From VXNE01 sp965200505 (GTDB taxonomy: Bacteria; Pseudomonadota; Gammaproteobacteria; Pseudomonadales; Azotimanducaceae), in assembly GCA_965200505.1 (NCBI GenBank), contig OZ241343.1, positions 2,170,001-2,234,000 of the forward strand: a stretch of 64,000 nt of DNA. The letters are read 5' to 3'. The notes beneath the pieces were generated by a model, which saw only the letters and a list, made by a program, of their open reading frames with translations, did no database searches and was not told the origin of the DNA. Made by a program: the position numbers and the translations under genes. Position 1 is the first letter of the stretch. Each line of letters opens with the position of its first letter. Of this stretch, positions 49,271 to 59,305 are shown in pieces.

Positions 49271-50029
49271 GTGGGCGCGCTCAGGACGTATCTCCACAAG
49301 CTCGGCTCGCCCCGTTGGTTCTTCGATCTGGCGCGGCCTTGGGGCATCGGTTTCGCCGTCATGGCCGGGGGCGGGCTGGTGGTGGGGTGGATTTGGGGGC
49401 TTGCCTTCGCGCCGGAAGACTACCAACAGGGCAACAGCTTCCGCATCATCTATGTGCATGTGCCAGCCGCGCACCTGGCGCAAGCGCTGTATCTGGCGAT
49501 GGGCGCGGCCGGCGTGGCGTCCTTGGTGTGGCGCATCAAGCTCGCCGACATGTTCATCGCGGTGGTGGCGCCCGTGGGCATGGCGATGGCCGCCATGGCC
49601 CTCGCCACCGGCGCCATCTGGGGCCGCCCGACTTGGGGCGCATGGTGGGTGTGGGATGCCCGCACCACCTCCATGCTGGTGCTGTTCTTCCTGTTCGTCG
49701 GCCTCGTCGCGTTGCGCCAAGCCATCCCCAACGAACGCCAAGCGGGGCGGGCGGCGGCGGTGCTGGCCATCGTCGGCACCGTGAACGTGCCCATCATCAA
49801 GTACTCGGTGGATTGGTGGCTGACGCTGCACCAACCGGCGAGTTTCACGTTGACGACCGCCCCCGCGATGCCACCCTCCATGTGGCTGCCGCTGGTGGTG
49901 AACGTGATCGGCCTCTACAGCTTCGCCGGCGCGGTGATCGTGGCCGGGATGCGCAACGAAATCCTCGACCGGGAAGGCGACGCGCAGTGGGTGCGCGAGC
50001 GCCTGACGGGGCGGCGAGCTCCGCCATGA
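49271..50029 (+). CDS. ccmC: Cytochrome c maturation haem-handling protein CcmC
   Basis: A 252-residue membrane protein with six helices that loads haem onto CcmE. The tryptophan-rich haem motif WGRPTWGAWWVWDARTTS is intact, and the flanking conserved histidines occur in IIYVHVPAAHLAQ and LTLHQPASF. The start is the GTG at 49271 with AAGAGG upstream; an upstream in-frame extension lacks family similarity. The stop overlaps ccmD (ATGA). Confidence 0.93.
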   Translation: MGALRTYLHKLGSPRWFFDLARPWGIGFAVMAGGGLVVGWIWGLAFAPEDYQQGNSFRIIYVHVPAAHLAQALYLAMGAAGVASLVWRIKLADMFIAVVAPVGMAMAAMALATGAIWGRPTWGAWWVWDARTTSMLVLFFLFVGLVALRQAIPNERQAGRAAAVLAIVGTVNVPIIKYSVDWWLTLHQPASFTLTTAPAMPPSMWLPLVVNVIGLYSFAGAVIVAGMRNEILDREGDAQWVRERLTGRRAPP

Positions 50030-50166
50030 GCGAGTTCCTGCACATGGGCGGCCACGGCCTCTATGTCTGGCTCGCGTACGGCATCTCCTTCGCCACGCTC
50101 GCGCTGCTCGTCTTGCGCCCCGTGGCCGCGAGACGTCGGCTCAACCGGCAGCGCCGCGGTGACTAG
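50026..50166 (+). CDS. ccmD: CcmD, small haem-exporter subunit
   Basis: A 46-codon gene between ccmC and ccmE. The product has FLHMGGHGLYVWLAYGISF followed by a hydrophobic stretch and a basic tail (ARRRLNRQRRGD), the typical CcmD pattern. It overlaps ccmC by four bases and ccmE by eight. CcmD stabilises CcmABC and aids release of holo-CcmE. Confidence 0.88.
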   Translation: MSEFLHMGGHGLYVWLAYGISFATLALLVLRPVAARRRLNRQRRGD

Positions 50167-50596
50167 GCAACGCCGCGCCCGCTTGGCCGCCACCGGGTTC
50201 CTGCTCGTCGGCGCCGCTGCCACCGTGGCGCTCACGCTGACGGCGCTGAACGAGAACGTCAACGCCTTCCATCCCCCAGCAAGCATCGTGGGCGGCGCCG
50301 CACCCGTGGGCACCACCATCCGCGCCGGCGGCATGGTGGCGGCCGGCAGCGTGTCGCGCGATGCCACGGGCCTCGCCGTCTCGTTCGTGGTGACGGACCA
50401 CCAAGGGGCGGACTTCGAGGTCCGTTACACCGGCATCCTGCCAGACCTCTTCCGCGAGGGCCAAGGCGTGCTGGTGACAGGCGAACTCAACGCCGATGGC
50501 TTCTTTGAAGCGGAGCAAGTGCTGGCGCGCCATGACGAAAACTACATGCCGCCGGAACTGGCGGACCTGGCACCCCATCAGGCACCCCAGCAGTGA
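50159..50596 (+). CDS. ccmE: Haem chaperone CcmE
   Basis: A 145-residue periplasmic haem chaperone anchored by one N-terminal helix (ATGFLLVGAAATVALTL). The C-terminal ARHDENYMPPEL contains the His that binds haem covalently and the conserved Tyr. GILPDLFREGQGVLVTGEL is the family's OB-fold core. The GTG at 50159 overlaps the end of ccmD and the stop overlaps the GTG of ccmF. Confidence 0.93.
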   Translation: MTRQRRARLAATGFLLVGAAATVALTLTALNENVNAFHPPASIVGGAAPVGTTIRAGGMVAAGSVSRDATGLAVSFVVTDHQGADFEVRYTGILPDLFREGQGVLVTGELNADGFFEAEQVLARHDENYMPPELADLAPHQAPQQ

Positions 50597-52536
50597 TCGT
50601 CGAACTGGGCCACTTCGCCGCGATTCTCGCTTTCCTCATGGCCGCAGCGCTCGCCCCGGTTGGCTTCCTCGCCGCGACCAAGCCGGCTTGGCGCAGCCTG
50701 TCCCAAACCCTCGCCTTGGGCCAGTTCGTGTTGCTCGCGCTCTCCTTCGCCGTGTTGGTGAGCGCGTTCGTCGGCAACGACTTCACGGTGGCCTACGTCG
50801 CCCAGAACTCGAACTCCGCGCTGCCTTGGCACTACCGCGTGAGCGCCACCTGGGGCGCCCACGAGGGCTCCTTCCTGCTCTGGACGCTCATCGCCGCGGC
50901 TTGGACCGCCGCGGTGAGCTGGGGCCGCCGCCAATTGCCGGCCGAAGTGCATGGCCGCGCGCTGGGCGTGTTGGGGGCGCTCAACGCCGCCTTCCTGCTG
51001 TTCTTGTTGAGCGTGAGCAACCCGTTCGAACGGCTGCTGCCGGCGCCGCCGGCGGATGGCGCGGACTTGAACCCCCTGCTGCAGGATTTCGGCCTCATCG
51101 TCCACCCGCCGCTCCTCTACACGGGTTATGTCGGGCTGTCCGTGGCCTTCGCATTCGCCACCGCGGCGCTCTTGGCCGGCCGGTTGGACGCCGCATGGGC
51201 GCGTTGGACGCGGCCGTGGACGAACATCGCCTGGGCGTTCCTCACCGTGGGCATCGCGCTCGGCAGTTGGTGGGCGTACTACGAACTCGGCTGGGGCGGC
51301 TGGTGGTTCTGGGATCCGGTGGAGAACGCCTCCTTCATGCCCTGGCTCGCCGCCACGGCGCTCATCCACTCACTGGCAGTGACCGAGAAGCGCGGCGCGT
51401 TCAAGGCGTGGACGGCATTCTTGGCCTTGGCCGCCTTCTCGTTGGCCTTGCTGGGGGCCTTCATCGTGCGCTCCGGTGTGCTCACCTCGGTGCATGCGTT
51501 CGCCGCTGACCCAGAGCGTGGCGTGTTGTTGCTCATCATCCTCGCCGCGGCCGTGGGTGGCGCCTTCGGCCTGTACGCGATGCGCGCGCCCAGAATCGGC
51601 AGCCGCGCCACCTATGACGGCATCTCCCGCGAGCTCCTGCTGCTCGCCAACAACGCCATCCTGACGTTGGCGCTGGCGGTGGTGTTGTTGGGCACGCTGT
51701 ACCCCTTGGCCTACGAGGCGGCGACTGGCGGCGAGAAGATCTCGGTGGGCCCGCCGTACTTCAACCGCGTCTTCGTGCCGCTCATGCTCGCCTTGGCCAT
51801 GTGCCTAGCCGTCGCGCCCATCTCGCGGTGGAAGCACACGCCGCTCAAGCTCTTTCGCAACGCTGGATGGATGCTGGTCGCGGCCCTCGCCATTGGTTTG
51901 CTGGCGCCGCTCGCCTTCGCCGGGGCGCTGAAAGCGGGTGCCGCCGCCGCGGCGGCCTTGGGCGCTTGGGTGGCGTTGGTGCAGGGGGCGGACGTCTGGC
52001 GCCGACGGCACACGCTCACGAAGAGCTATCTCGGCATGGCGACAGCACACTTCGGCTTCGCCGTGAGCTTGGTCGGCGTCGGCGCCACCAGCCAGTTTTC
52101 GTCGGCCATCGATGCGCGGCTGGCGGTGGGGGAAGCCGTGGCGTTGAATGGCGTGACCTACCGCTTCCAGGCCCTCGAGCAGGTTGCCGGGCCCAACTAC
52201 ACGGCCGAGCGCGGCGTGTTCACCACGGACACCGGCATCACGCTATGGGCCGAAAAGCGCCGCTACGCGGCAAGCGGCCAGGTGATGACCGAGGCCGGCA
52301 TCGCCGCCGGCATGGTGCGCGACCTCTACGTCACGCTCGGCGAACGCTTGGACGACGATTCGTGGGCCGTGCGCATCAACGACAAGCCGCTGGTGCGTTG
52401 GGTGTGGCTGGGTGCCCTGATGATGGCATTCGGTGGCGTGCTGGCGGTGGCGGACCCGCGCTACCGGCGCGTACGCGCCGGCGTTGCCAAGGCGGGTGCC
52501 GGCACCGCTGAACACGCCGCACGGAGCTTGGCATGA
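50593..52536 (+). CDS. ccmF: Cytochrome c haem lyase subunit CcmF
   Basis: A 647-residue membrane protein with about 15 helices, the core of the haem ligation complex. The haem motif WWFWDPVENASFMPWL, the HEGSFLLW segment and LIVHPPLLYTGYVG with its conserved His are present. It begins with GTG, overlapping the ccmE stop, and its end overlaps ccmG (ATGA). Confidence 0.94.
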   Translation: MIVELGHFAAILAFLMAAALAPVGFLAATKPAWRSLSQTLALGQFVLLALSFAVLVSAFVGNDFTVAYVAQNSNSALPWHYRVSATWGAHEGSFLLWTLIAAAWTAAVSWGRRQLPAEVHGRALGVLGALNAAFLLFLLSVSNPFERLLPAPPADGADLNPLLQDFGLIVHPPLLYTGYVGLSVAFAFATAALLAGRLDAAWARWTRPWTNIAWAFLTVGIALGSWWAYYELGWGGWWFWDPVENASFMPWLAATALIHSLAVTEKRGAFKAWTAFLALAAFSLALLGAFIVRSGVLTSVHAFAADPERGVLLLIILAAAVGGAFGLYAMRAPRIGSRATYDGISRELLLLANNAILTLALAVVLLGTLYPLAYEAATGGEKISVGPPYFNRVFVPLMLALAMCLAVAPISRWKHTPLKLFRNAGWMLVAALAIGLLAPLAFAGALKAGAAAAAALGAWVALVQGADVWRRRHTLTKSYLGMATAHFGFAVSLVGVGATSQFSSAIDARLAVGEAVALNGVTYRFQALEQVAGPNYTAERGVFTTDTGITLWAEKRRYAASGQVMTEAGIAAGMVRDLYVTLGERLDDDSWAVRINDKPLVRWVWLGALMMAFGGVLAVADPRYRRVRAGVAKAGAGTAEHAARSLA

Positions 52537-53066
52537 TCCCGCGCCTGTTGCCCCTCGCGGGGGGCGTGGCGCTGGTCGCCCTCCTCTATCTTGGTTTCAC
52601 GCTGCGTGACCCCACCGTGTTGCCCTCCGCCCTCCTCGACCGGCCATTCCCGCGCTTCGACCTGCCCATCTTGGGCGGCACCGGGCAGCGGGCGACGGAG
52701 ACGGACTTGCACGGCGCACCGCGCCTCGTCAACGTCTGGGCCACTTGGTGCCCAACTTGCCTCGCGGAACACGCGGAGCTCACGCGCATCGGCCGCGCCA
52801 CGGGCCTTTCCATCATCGGCGTGAACTACAAGGACGAACCCCGCAAGGCCGAAGCGTGGCTCGCCCGCCACGGCGACCCGTACCAGTTCCATGTGATCGA
52901 TGCCGATGGCTCGCTGGGCGTGGACCTCGGCGTGTACGGCGCCCCGGAGACGTTTCTCGTCGATGCCGGCGGCATCATCCGCCACAAGCATGTCGGCGCC
53001 GTGGACCGCGCCGTGTGGGAGCGCGACATCGCCCCGGCGTGGCGTGCCTTGGCCGCCCAGCCATGA
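52533..53066 (+). CDS. ccmG: Thiol:disulfide oxidoreductase CcmG/DsbE
   Basis: A 177-residue membrane-anchored thioredoxin-fold protein. One N-terminal helix precedes the redox motif NVWATWCPTCLAEH and the cis-Pro loop GVYGAPETFLVD. It keeps apocytochrome c cysteines reduced for haem attachment. The overlaps with ccmF and the next gene are four bases each. Confidence 0.94.
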   Translation: MIPRLLPLAGGVALVALLYLGFTLRDPTVLPSALLDRPFPRFDLPILGGTGQRATETDLHGAPRLVNVWATWCPTCLAEHAELTRIGRATGLSIIGVNYKDEPRKAEAWLARHGDPYQFHVIDADGSLGVDLGVYGAPETFLVDAGGIIRHKHVGAVDRAVWERDIAPAWRALAAQP

Positions 53067-53518
53067 ACCGCTTCCGGTGGCTTGCCGCCCTGCTGCTCGG
53101 TGTGGCCCCGACGCTCCACGCGGCATCGCCGGTGGATGGCTTCGAGCTGGCCGATGACGCGCTCACGGAGCGCTATCAGGCGCTCATCGCGGAGTTCCGC
53201 TGTCCCAAGTGCTTGAACGAATCGCTGGCCAGCTCCGGGGCGCCCATCGCCGCGGACCTGCGCCGCACGGTGCGCCGCCTGCTCGCCGAAGGCACCGACG
53301 ACGCGGCCATCCGCACACACCTGCAAGCGCGTTACGGCGACTTCATCCTTTACGACCCGCCCGTCAAACCGAGCACTTGGGCGCTTTGGTTCGCGCCCTT
53401 CGCCCTCGTGCTCATCGCCGCGGCGGCGCTGCGCTTGGTCGGCACACGCCGCCAAGCGGCGCCACTCACCGACGTAGAACGCGACGCGGTGCGGCGTTTC
53501 GTCTCTCGCCGCGGATGA
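53063..53518 (+). CDS. ccmH: Cytochrome c maturation protein CcmH
   Basis: A 151-residue periplasmic thioredox protein with a signal peptide, the LIAEFRCPKCLNESLASS motif (Cys-x-x-Cys in the family's three-helix bundle) and a C-terminal membrane helix (LWFAPFALVLIAAAAL). It delivers apocytochrome to CcmF. It is coupled to ccmI by an ATGA overlap. Confidence 0.93.
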   Translation: MNRFRWLAALLLGVAPTLHAASPVDGFELADDALTERYQALIAEFRCPKCLNESLASSGAPIAADLRRTVRRLLAEGTDDAAIRTHLQARYGDFILYDPPVKPSTWALWFAPFALVLIAAAALRLVGTRRQAAPLTDVERDAVRRFVSRRG

Positions 53519-54744
53519 TCGAGGTCTATGCCGGCGCCGCCGGCTTGGCGCTGGTCGTCATCGCGTGGGTCATCTTCGCCGCCCGGCGATCCAGCGGCGC
53601 CGCGCCGGACGGCGCCGAAGTAAGCGCCGCCATCTATCTGGACCGCGACCGCGAGCTCGTCGCGGAAACCCGTGGGCAGGGCCTCGGCGAAGCCGACGCC
53701 GAGACCTTGAGAAACGAGTTGGCCGCCAATCTGGTCAGCGAGCTCCAAGGCGGCGACGCCACTCCCGCTCCGGCCGAGCCGACCAGCAAGCCACCGCTCC
53801 TGCCCGTCATCGGCAGCGCCGTGGCGACCGGCGTCCTGGGCCTCGCGCTGTATGCCCATTGGGGCGAACCCGAGGCCCCGTTCCTCGCGCGGGTGGTGGC
53901 GCTGATGCACGACCCATCCGCCTCCGCCACCGAGCTCGCCGCGGCCGAAGCGAGCCTCGCGCGACGCGCGGCGCGGCATCCACGCGACGGCAGCGCCCTC
54001 TTCTACCAGGGCTACGCGCGCCTCGTGATGCGCGACTACCGCGGCGCGGATGCCATCTTCAACGCCCTGCACGAACGCATGGGCGCGGTGCCGGACGTGG
54101 ACATCGCCTGGGCGCAGGCGAGTTACATGGCGTCCGGCCAGCGCGTCACGCCGGCAACCCGAAGCATCATCGACCGTGTGCTCGCGGCCCATCCCAACCA
54201 TTTGACGATGCTTGAGATTCTGGCGACCGACGCGTTGCGGCGCAGCGACTTCGAGGCGGCCGAGGGCTACTTGAAGCGAGCCGCGGCCAAGGTGGGCGCC
54301 GGGGTGGACGGCACGGCCTTCCGGGAGGCATTGGCCTTGGCGCAGGCGCACCTCGGCGAGGCGCAAGCACCCGCCCGCGAACCGTCAACGCCGGCCGCCG
54401 GCACGGCATCTGCCATCACCGCGCATGTGACCATCTCCGCGTCCTTCAAGGCGGAGGCCCAAACCCCCGTCTTCGTCATCGCCCGCACACCGTCCGGTGC
54501 CGGTCCGCCGTTGGCCGCGCGACGTCTGACAGTGGCCGATCTGCCGACCACAGTGACGCTGACGGATGCGGATGCGATGCTGCCGGGCCGCAGCCTCTCG
54601 CAACAAGAGAGCCTGCGACTCTTGGCCCGTGTGAGTTTAGGGGGCACCCCGACGCGCAGTGCCGGGGATCTGGAGAGCCGCCCCGTCACGGCTCGCCCCG
54701 GCGGCGAGCCAGTGCGGCTCCACATCGAGCACATAGTGCCCTGA
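53515..54744 (+). CDS. ccmI: Cytochrome c maturation protein CcmI
   Basis: A 409-residue apocytochrome chaperone. Two helices at the N-terminal end (AGLALVVIAWVIFAA and VIGSAVATGVLGLALYA) enclose a cytoplasmic loop. A TPR-like region (ARHPRDGSALFYQGYARLVM to about residue 280) follows. A C-terminal domain (HVTISASFKAEAQTPVFVIA) resembles the CcmI/CycH end domain. It is the last gene of the ccm operon; about 120 bases separate it from smc. Confidence 0.9.
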   Translation: MIEVYAGAAGLALVVIAWVIFAARRSSGAAPDGAEVSAAIYLDRDRELVAETRGQGLGEADAETLRNELAANLVSELQGGDATPAPAEPTSKPPLLPVIGSAVATGVLGLALYAHWGEPEAPFLARVVALMHDPSASATELAAAEASLARRAARHPRDGSALFYQGYARLVMRDYRGADAIFNALHERMGAVPDVDIAWAQASYMASGQRVTPATRSIIDRVLAAHPNHLTMLEILATDALRRSDFEAAEGYLKRAAAKVGAGVDGTAFREALALAQAHLGEAQAPAREPSTPAAGTASAITAHVTISASFKAEAQTPVFVIARTPSGAGPPLAARRLTVADLPTTVTLTDADAMLPGRSLSQQESLRLLARVSLGGTPTRSAGDLESRPVTARPGGEPVRLHIEHIVP

Positions 54745-54862
54745 GCGGCCAACGCCGCTTGGCCCTAGCCCCCCGCGGGCGACTCTAACGACTCAACAAA
54801 GGTGCGATTGACGCCAGATTACTTTAGACTAGCCGCTGTTGTCCGGTAGCGACCGCGCCGCC

Positions 54863-57800
54863 ATGCGTCTCAAAGCCATCAAGCTGGCCGGCTTCAAGTC
54901 CTTCGTCGATCCGACCACGGTCACGCTGCCCGGCCACCGCTCGGCGGTGGTGGGGCCCAACGGCTGCGGCAAATCCAACATCGTCGATGCGGTGCGCTGG
55001 GTGCTCGGCGAGAGCTCCACGCGGCTCTTGCGCGGCGAGGCGAGCACGGACGTCATCTTCAACGGCTCGAGCGCGCGCCGCCCCACGGCCATGGCGATGG
55101 TGGAGCTCAAGTTTGACAACGCCGATGGCCGCATCGGCGGCGAGTACGCGGGTTTCAGCGAAATGGCGGTGCGCCGCGAAGTCACGCGGCTAGGGCAATC
55201 CAACTACTACCTGAACGGCGTCAAGTGCCGGCGCCGCGACATCGTGGACGCCTTCCTCGGCACCGGTTTCGGCTCGCGCAGCTATTCCATCATCGAGCAG
55301 GGCATGATCGGCGAGCTCGCCCAAGCGAAGCCCGAGGCGCTGCGCGTCTATCTTGAGGAAGCGGCCGGCATCTCGCGCTACAAGGAACGCCGCCGCGAGA
55401 CCGCGAGCAGCATGCAAAGCACCCAGGACAACCTGGAGCGCCTGCGCGACCGCCGTGATGAGTTGCAGGCGCGGCTCAGCGTGCTCCGCCGCCAAGCCGA
55501 CGCGGCTCAGCGCTACCGGGAATTGAGGGCCGAAGAGCGGCACCTCAAGGCCGAATCGCTGGCGTTGGAACTCAAGGTGGCCATGGCCCAAGCGAGCCAG
55601 TGGGACACCCGCTTGACGCGGCGCGAAACGGCGCTGGAAGCGGCCATGAGCGCCGTGCGCCACGCCGAAGCGGCGCTCACCGACGCACGTGGCGAACACC
55701 AAGACCGCATTGACGCGGCCCACAACTTGGACGGCCACGCCTATCGGCTCGACGCCGCCATCGGCGCCGCCCAAGTTGAGCAGCGGAACCTGCGCAACCG
55801 CATCGACGAACACAGGGCCAAAGCGGCCGACATCAAGGAACGGCAAGCTGAGCGGCGGCGGCAGATCCAAGCCGACGAAGCCGAAGTTGAGGCCATGCAA
55901 AGCGCACTCGCCGACGCCGCCGCAGTGCGCGAAGCCGTCGCCGCGGACACCGCCGCGCAAAACGCGCTCGGCACGGCCGAAGCCGCCCTGCGCGACGCCG
56001 AAGCCGCCTTCAATGAGGCCACCGAACGCTGGCGCGGCAACGAAGGCGACTTGCAGGTTGAAGCGAACACCGTGCGCCACTTGGAAGAGCGGCTCGCGGC
56101 CCTCACGAAAGAGCTCGGCCACCTGGAGGCAACGGCGGACGGGGCGGACTCCGCGGCACTCGACGCCGCGCTGCGCGAGGGCGCCGCCGCCATCGAGCAG
56201 GACGCCCAAGGCATCGAACGCAAGGACGCCGCACTCGCGGCCAACGCGACCGCGCTGTCCGAGGCACACGCCGCGGCCGATGCCGCGGACGCAGCCCTTG
56301 AAGCCCAGCGCGAGGAAACGCAAGCGCTGCGGGAGCGCTTGGGCGCCTTGGACGCGCTGCAGCAAGCCGCGCTGGGCCGCGATGAGACCGACGTGGCCGC
56401 CTGGGTGGCCGAGCAAGGCTTGGCCCAAGCGCCGCGCCTTGGCGAGGCCCTGGTGGTGACGCCCGGTTGGGAGCGCGCCTTGGAGACGGTCTTGGGCAGC
56501 GGCCTGCAAGCCGTCCGGGTGCCAGACGTGGCGGCGTTGGCACCGGCGCTGGAAGCGTTGCGGCACGGTCGCGTCAGCCTCTTTGAAGGGCGGGAAGCCG
56601 AGGCCACGGCGGGCGAGTTACCCGCGCTGGCGGCACTGGCACACACCGAGGCCGGCCCCATCGGCGCCCTCTTGGGCGGCGTCTTTGCCGCCGACACGCT
56701 CGAAGAAGCGCTCGCGCAACGTCGCCACTTGCGGCCGGGCGAGAGCATCGTGACACGCGACGGCGTGTGGTTGGGGCCCGACTGGCTGCGACTTGATCGT
56801 GGCGCAGATGCCTCAGCCGGCGTCATTGGCCGGGCTGAGGAGATCAAGCGCTTGCACGGCGCGGAGGAAGCGGCGCTTGGACGGCTCGCGGCGCTGTCGC
56901 AAGCGGCCACGGCCGGCAAGGAGCGCGTCGCCGAACTGGGTGCGGCCCGCGAGCGCCTGCAGGACGAGCGTCAAGGGCTGGCAGAACAGCTCGCCAAGCG
57001 CCGCGCGGAACAGAGCGCGCGCCGGGTGCTGGCCCAAGAAGCGCTGGCGCGGCGCGAACAGGCGCAACGGCAGCGAGCGCTCAAAGACACAGCCACCCAA
57101 GAACATGACGCGGCGCAGCAGCGCGTGGCCGAGCTCACGGAACGCCGCGCGGCGTTGGCGGCCGACCGCGACGCGGCACGGCGGGAACGCGACGCGTGTC
57201 AGGAGCGCGAGGCGGCGGCACGGGCCAGCGCTCACCAAGCGCGCGAGCGCCGGCATGCCTTGGAGCTGGATCGCCAAGGCAAAGCCAGCACCCTCGCCGC
57301 GCGCGAAGCGGCACTCACCGGATTGCGTGTGCTTGGCAACGACCTTGAGGCGCAATGGCAGGCCGAGGACCAAGCCTTGGCGGCCAGCCGGACGGCACTG
57401 GCCGACGCGGAGCGCCGGCTGCAGCCGACGCTCGCGGAGCGGCAAGGCATCGAAACCAAGAAGCGGCAGGCCCGCACGGCACTGGAGGCGGCGGAAGCCC
57501 AGCTGCGTCCGCTGACGGCCAAGGTCAGCGAGGCGGAGGGCACGGCCGAGGCGGCGCGCCAAGCCGTGGAAGACGCCCGCATCGAACGCAAGGGCACCGC
57601 CGTGCGCCGCGACGATTTGGCGGCGCAGCTACGCGGCGCCGGCGCGGACGTGGGCGAAACGCTGGCCGCCCTGCCCGAAGACGCCAGCCAAGCCGAGTGG
57701 GCCACGAAGCGCGAGCGGGTGGAGCGTCGCATCAGCCGGCTGGGGGCCATCAACTTGGCCGCCATCGAAGAATACGAAGCCGAGTCTGAACGCAAGGGCT

Positions 57801-58354
57801 ACCAAGACGCCCAAATCGATGACTTGGAGCGGGCGCTGGACAAGCTCAGCACCGCGATGAAGAAGATAGACCGGGAAACGCGGGAGCGCTTCAAAGCCAC
57901 TTTCGACGAAGTGAATGGGCATCTCAACCAGTTGTTTCCCAAAGTTTTCGGTGGGGGAAGCGCATATCTCGAACTGACGGGGGACGACCTTTTGGTCGCA
58001 GGAGTGAGCCTGATGGCGCGGCCGCCGGGCAAACGCAACTCGAACGTCCACATGCTGTCGGGCGGCGAGAAGGCATTGACCGCGGTGGCGCTCATCTTCG
58101 CCATATTCCAACTCAATCCAAGCCCGGTGTGTCTGCTCGACGAAGTGGACGCACCGCTCGACGACGCAAATGTCGGGCGGTTCGCCGAACTCTTGGAGGG
58201 GATGTCCGGCGAAGTGCAGTTCGTGGTGATCACACACAACAAGTTGACCATGCAAATGGCGGATCACCTCTTGGGCGTGACCATGAATGAACCGGGCGTG
58301 TCCCGGCTGGTCGCGGTTGACATGGAGGAGGCGGCAGCGCTGGCCGCCGTGTGA
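54863..58354 (+). CDS. smc: Chromosome segregation protein SMC
   Basis: A 1163-residue SMC ATPase of the condensin class. Walker A is VVGPNGCGKSNIVDAVRW near residue 33. Two long coiled coils flank a hinge around residues 500-620. The C-terminal head has the signature MLSGGEKALTAVALIFA and Walker B VCLLDEVDAPLDDANV. The ATG at 54863 gives the canonical MRLKAIKLAGFKSF; an earlier in-frame start at 54839 is less likely. No clear kleisin gene is in the window. zipA follows after 33 bases. Confidence 0.95.
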   Translation: MRLKAIKLAGFKSFVDPTTVTLPGHRSAVVGPNGCGKSNIVDAVRWVLGESSTRLLRGEASTDVIFNGSSARRPTAMAMVELKFDNADGRIGGEYAGFSEMAVRREVTRLGQSNYYLNGVKCRRRDIVDAFLGTGFGSRSYSIIEQGMIGELAQAKPEALRVYLEEAAGISRYKERRRETASSMQSTQDNLERLRDRRDELQARLSVLRRQADAAQRYRELRAEERHLKAESLALELKVAMAQASQWDTRLTRRETALEAAMSAVRHAEAALTDARGEHQDRIDAAHNLDGHAYRLDAAIGAAQVEQRNLRNRIDEHRAKAADIKERQAERRRQIQADEAEVEAMQSALADAAAVREAVAADTAAQNALGTAEAALRDAEAAFNEATERWRGNEGDLQVEANTVRHLEERLAALTKELGHLEATADGADSAALDAALREGAAAIEQDAQGIERKDAALAANATALSEAHAAADAADAALEAQREETQALRERLGALDALQQAALGRDETDVAAWVAEQGLAQAPRLGEALVVTPGWERALETVLGSGLQAVRVPDVAALAPALEALRHGRVSLFEGREAEATAGELPALAALAHTEAGPIGALLGGVFAADTLEEALAQRRHLRPGESIVTRDGVWLGPDWLRLDRGADASAGVIGRAEEIKRLHGAEEAALGRLAALSQAATAGKERVAELGAARERLQDERQGLAEQLAKRRAEQSARRVLAQEALARREQAQRQRALKDTATQEHDAAQQRVAELTERRAALAADRDAARRERDACQEREAAARASAHQARERRHALELDRQGKASTLAAREAALTGLRVLGNDLEAQWQAEDQALAASRTALADAERRLQPTLAERQGIETKKRQARTALEAAEAQLRPLTAKVSEAEGTAEAARQAVEDARIERKGTAVRRDDLAAQLRGAGADVGETLAALPEDASQAEWATKRERVERRISRLGAINLAAIEEYEAESERKGYQDAQIDDLERALDKLSTAMKKIDRETRERFKATFDEVNGHLNQLFPKVFGGGSAYLELTGDDLLVAGVSLMARPPGKRNSNVHMLSGGEKALTAVALIFAIFQLNPSPVCLLDEVDAPLDDANVGRFAELLEGMSGEVQFVVITHNKLTMQMADHLLGVTMNEPGVSRLVAVDMEEAAALAAV

Positions 58355-58387
58355 GGTCGCCGGCGGCGGCCTTAAGGATGGTTCGTT

Positions 58388-59305
58388 GTGGACAAGGACA
58401 TGATTCTGATCGTGGGCGGCGTGTTGATCCTCGCCGTCATCGCGCATGGCATTTGGCTGGCAGTGCGCAACCGGGGACAAGAGTTCACCATGCAGCCGCC
58501 GGCGGGCAAGGACGACGCCGAGGCTGCCGGCAGCGACTACGAGGACGGCATCCTGAGCCCGCCGCGGCGGGTCGCCAGCGACGCCCCCGCGCAGGAAGCA
58601 CTGACGCTGCCGGAAGAGGCGCCGGCCGAGGCGCCCGCGGCCGCTGAGGAGGAAGCGGCGCCGCTGGCCTTCGGCACGGCCGCGGCCCCCATAGCGGCGA
58701 CCGCGGAGGTGCCGAGCGCCGGCGCCACCGCCATCGTGCCGGACCGGCTGCCACGCGCCGGTGCGCGCCCGCCACGCTCGGGCACCGCCGCGAAACCCGC
58801 GGCCCGCCGTGCCGAAACGCGCACCAAGCCCGGCAACGGCCGCGGCAACGGCAAGCCCGACGCCGCCGACGCGACCGAGATCTTCGCCATCAACGTGTTG
58901 GCGCGCAACGGCGGCCGCTTCGCCGGCACGGCGCTGCTGCAGGCATTCGAGCGCCACGGCTTGAAGTATCGCGACAAGAACATCTTCCACCGCTTGGATC
59001 CCGACACCGACGAGGTGCGCTTCTCCGTCGCCAACGCCGTGGAGCCGGGTTACTTCGACTTGGCGGACATGGAATCTTTGCGCACCCCGGGCGTGTCGCT
59101 CTTCTTCCGCCTGCCGGGCACGGCGCAACCGGCCGCCACGTTCGACGACATGCTCACCGTGGCGCGCGACATCGGCAGCGCCTTGGGTGGCGACTTGAAG
59201 GACGAGAAGCTCTCCGTGCTGACGGGCCAGACCATCAGCCACTTCCGTGAGCGCATCGCCGAGTTTTCGCGCAAGCAGATGTCCGTGCGCCCGCCGAATG
59301 GGTGA
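58388..59305 (+). CDS. zipA: Cell division protein ZipA
   Basis: A 305-residue inner-membrane protein that tethers FtsZ. One N-terminal helix (ILIVGGVLILAVIAHGIWLA), a long Ala/Pro/Glu-rich linker and a C-terminal ZipA domain (about residues 170-300: FAINVLARNGGRFAGTALLQ, LKYRDKNIFHR, FFRLPG and FDDMLTVARDIGSALGG). It starts with GTG and its end overlaps ligA by eight bases. The smc-zipA-ligA order is typical of Gammaproteobacteria. Confidence 0.93.
   Translation: MDKDMILIVGGVLILAVIAHGIWLAVRNRGQEFTMQPPAGKDDAEAAGSDYEDGILSPPRRVASDAPAQEALTLPEEAPAEAPAAAEEEAAPLAFGTAAAPIAATAEVPSAGATAIVPDRLPRAGARPPRSGTAAKPAARRAETRTKPGNGRGNGKPDAADATEIFAINVLARNGGRFAGTALLQAFERHGLKYRDKNIFHRLDPDTDEVRFSVANAVEPGYFDLADMESLRTPGVSLFFRLPGTAQPAATFDDMLTVARDIGSALGGDLKDEKLSVLTGQTISHFRERIAEFSRKQMSVRPPNG

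Noticed and set aside
54747..54764. Terminator after ccmI (GGCCAA/TTGGCC)
   Set aside because: A six-base stem with no T run is weak and likely by chance in GC-rich DNA.
54808..54830. smc promoter from TTGACG and TAGACT
   Set aside because: The spacing is only 11 bases, which does not suit a sigma-70 promoter.
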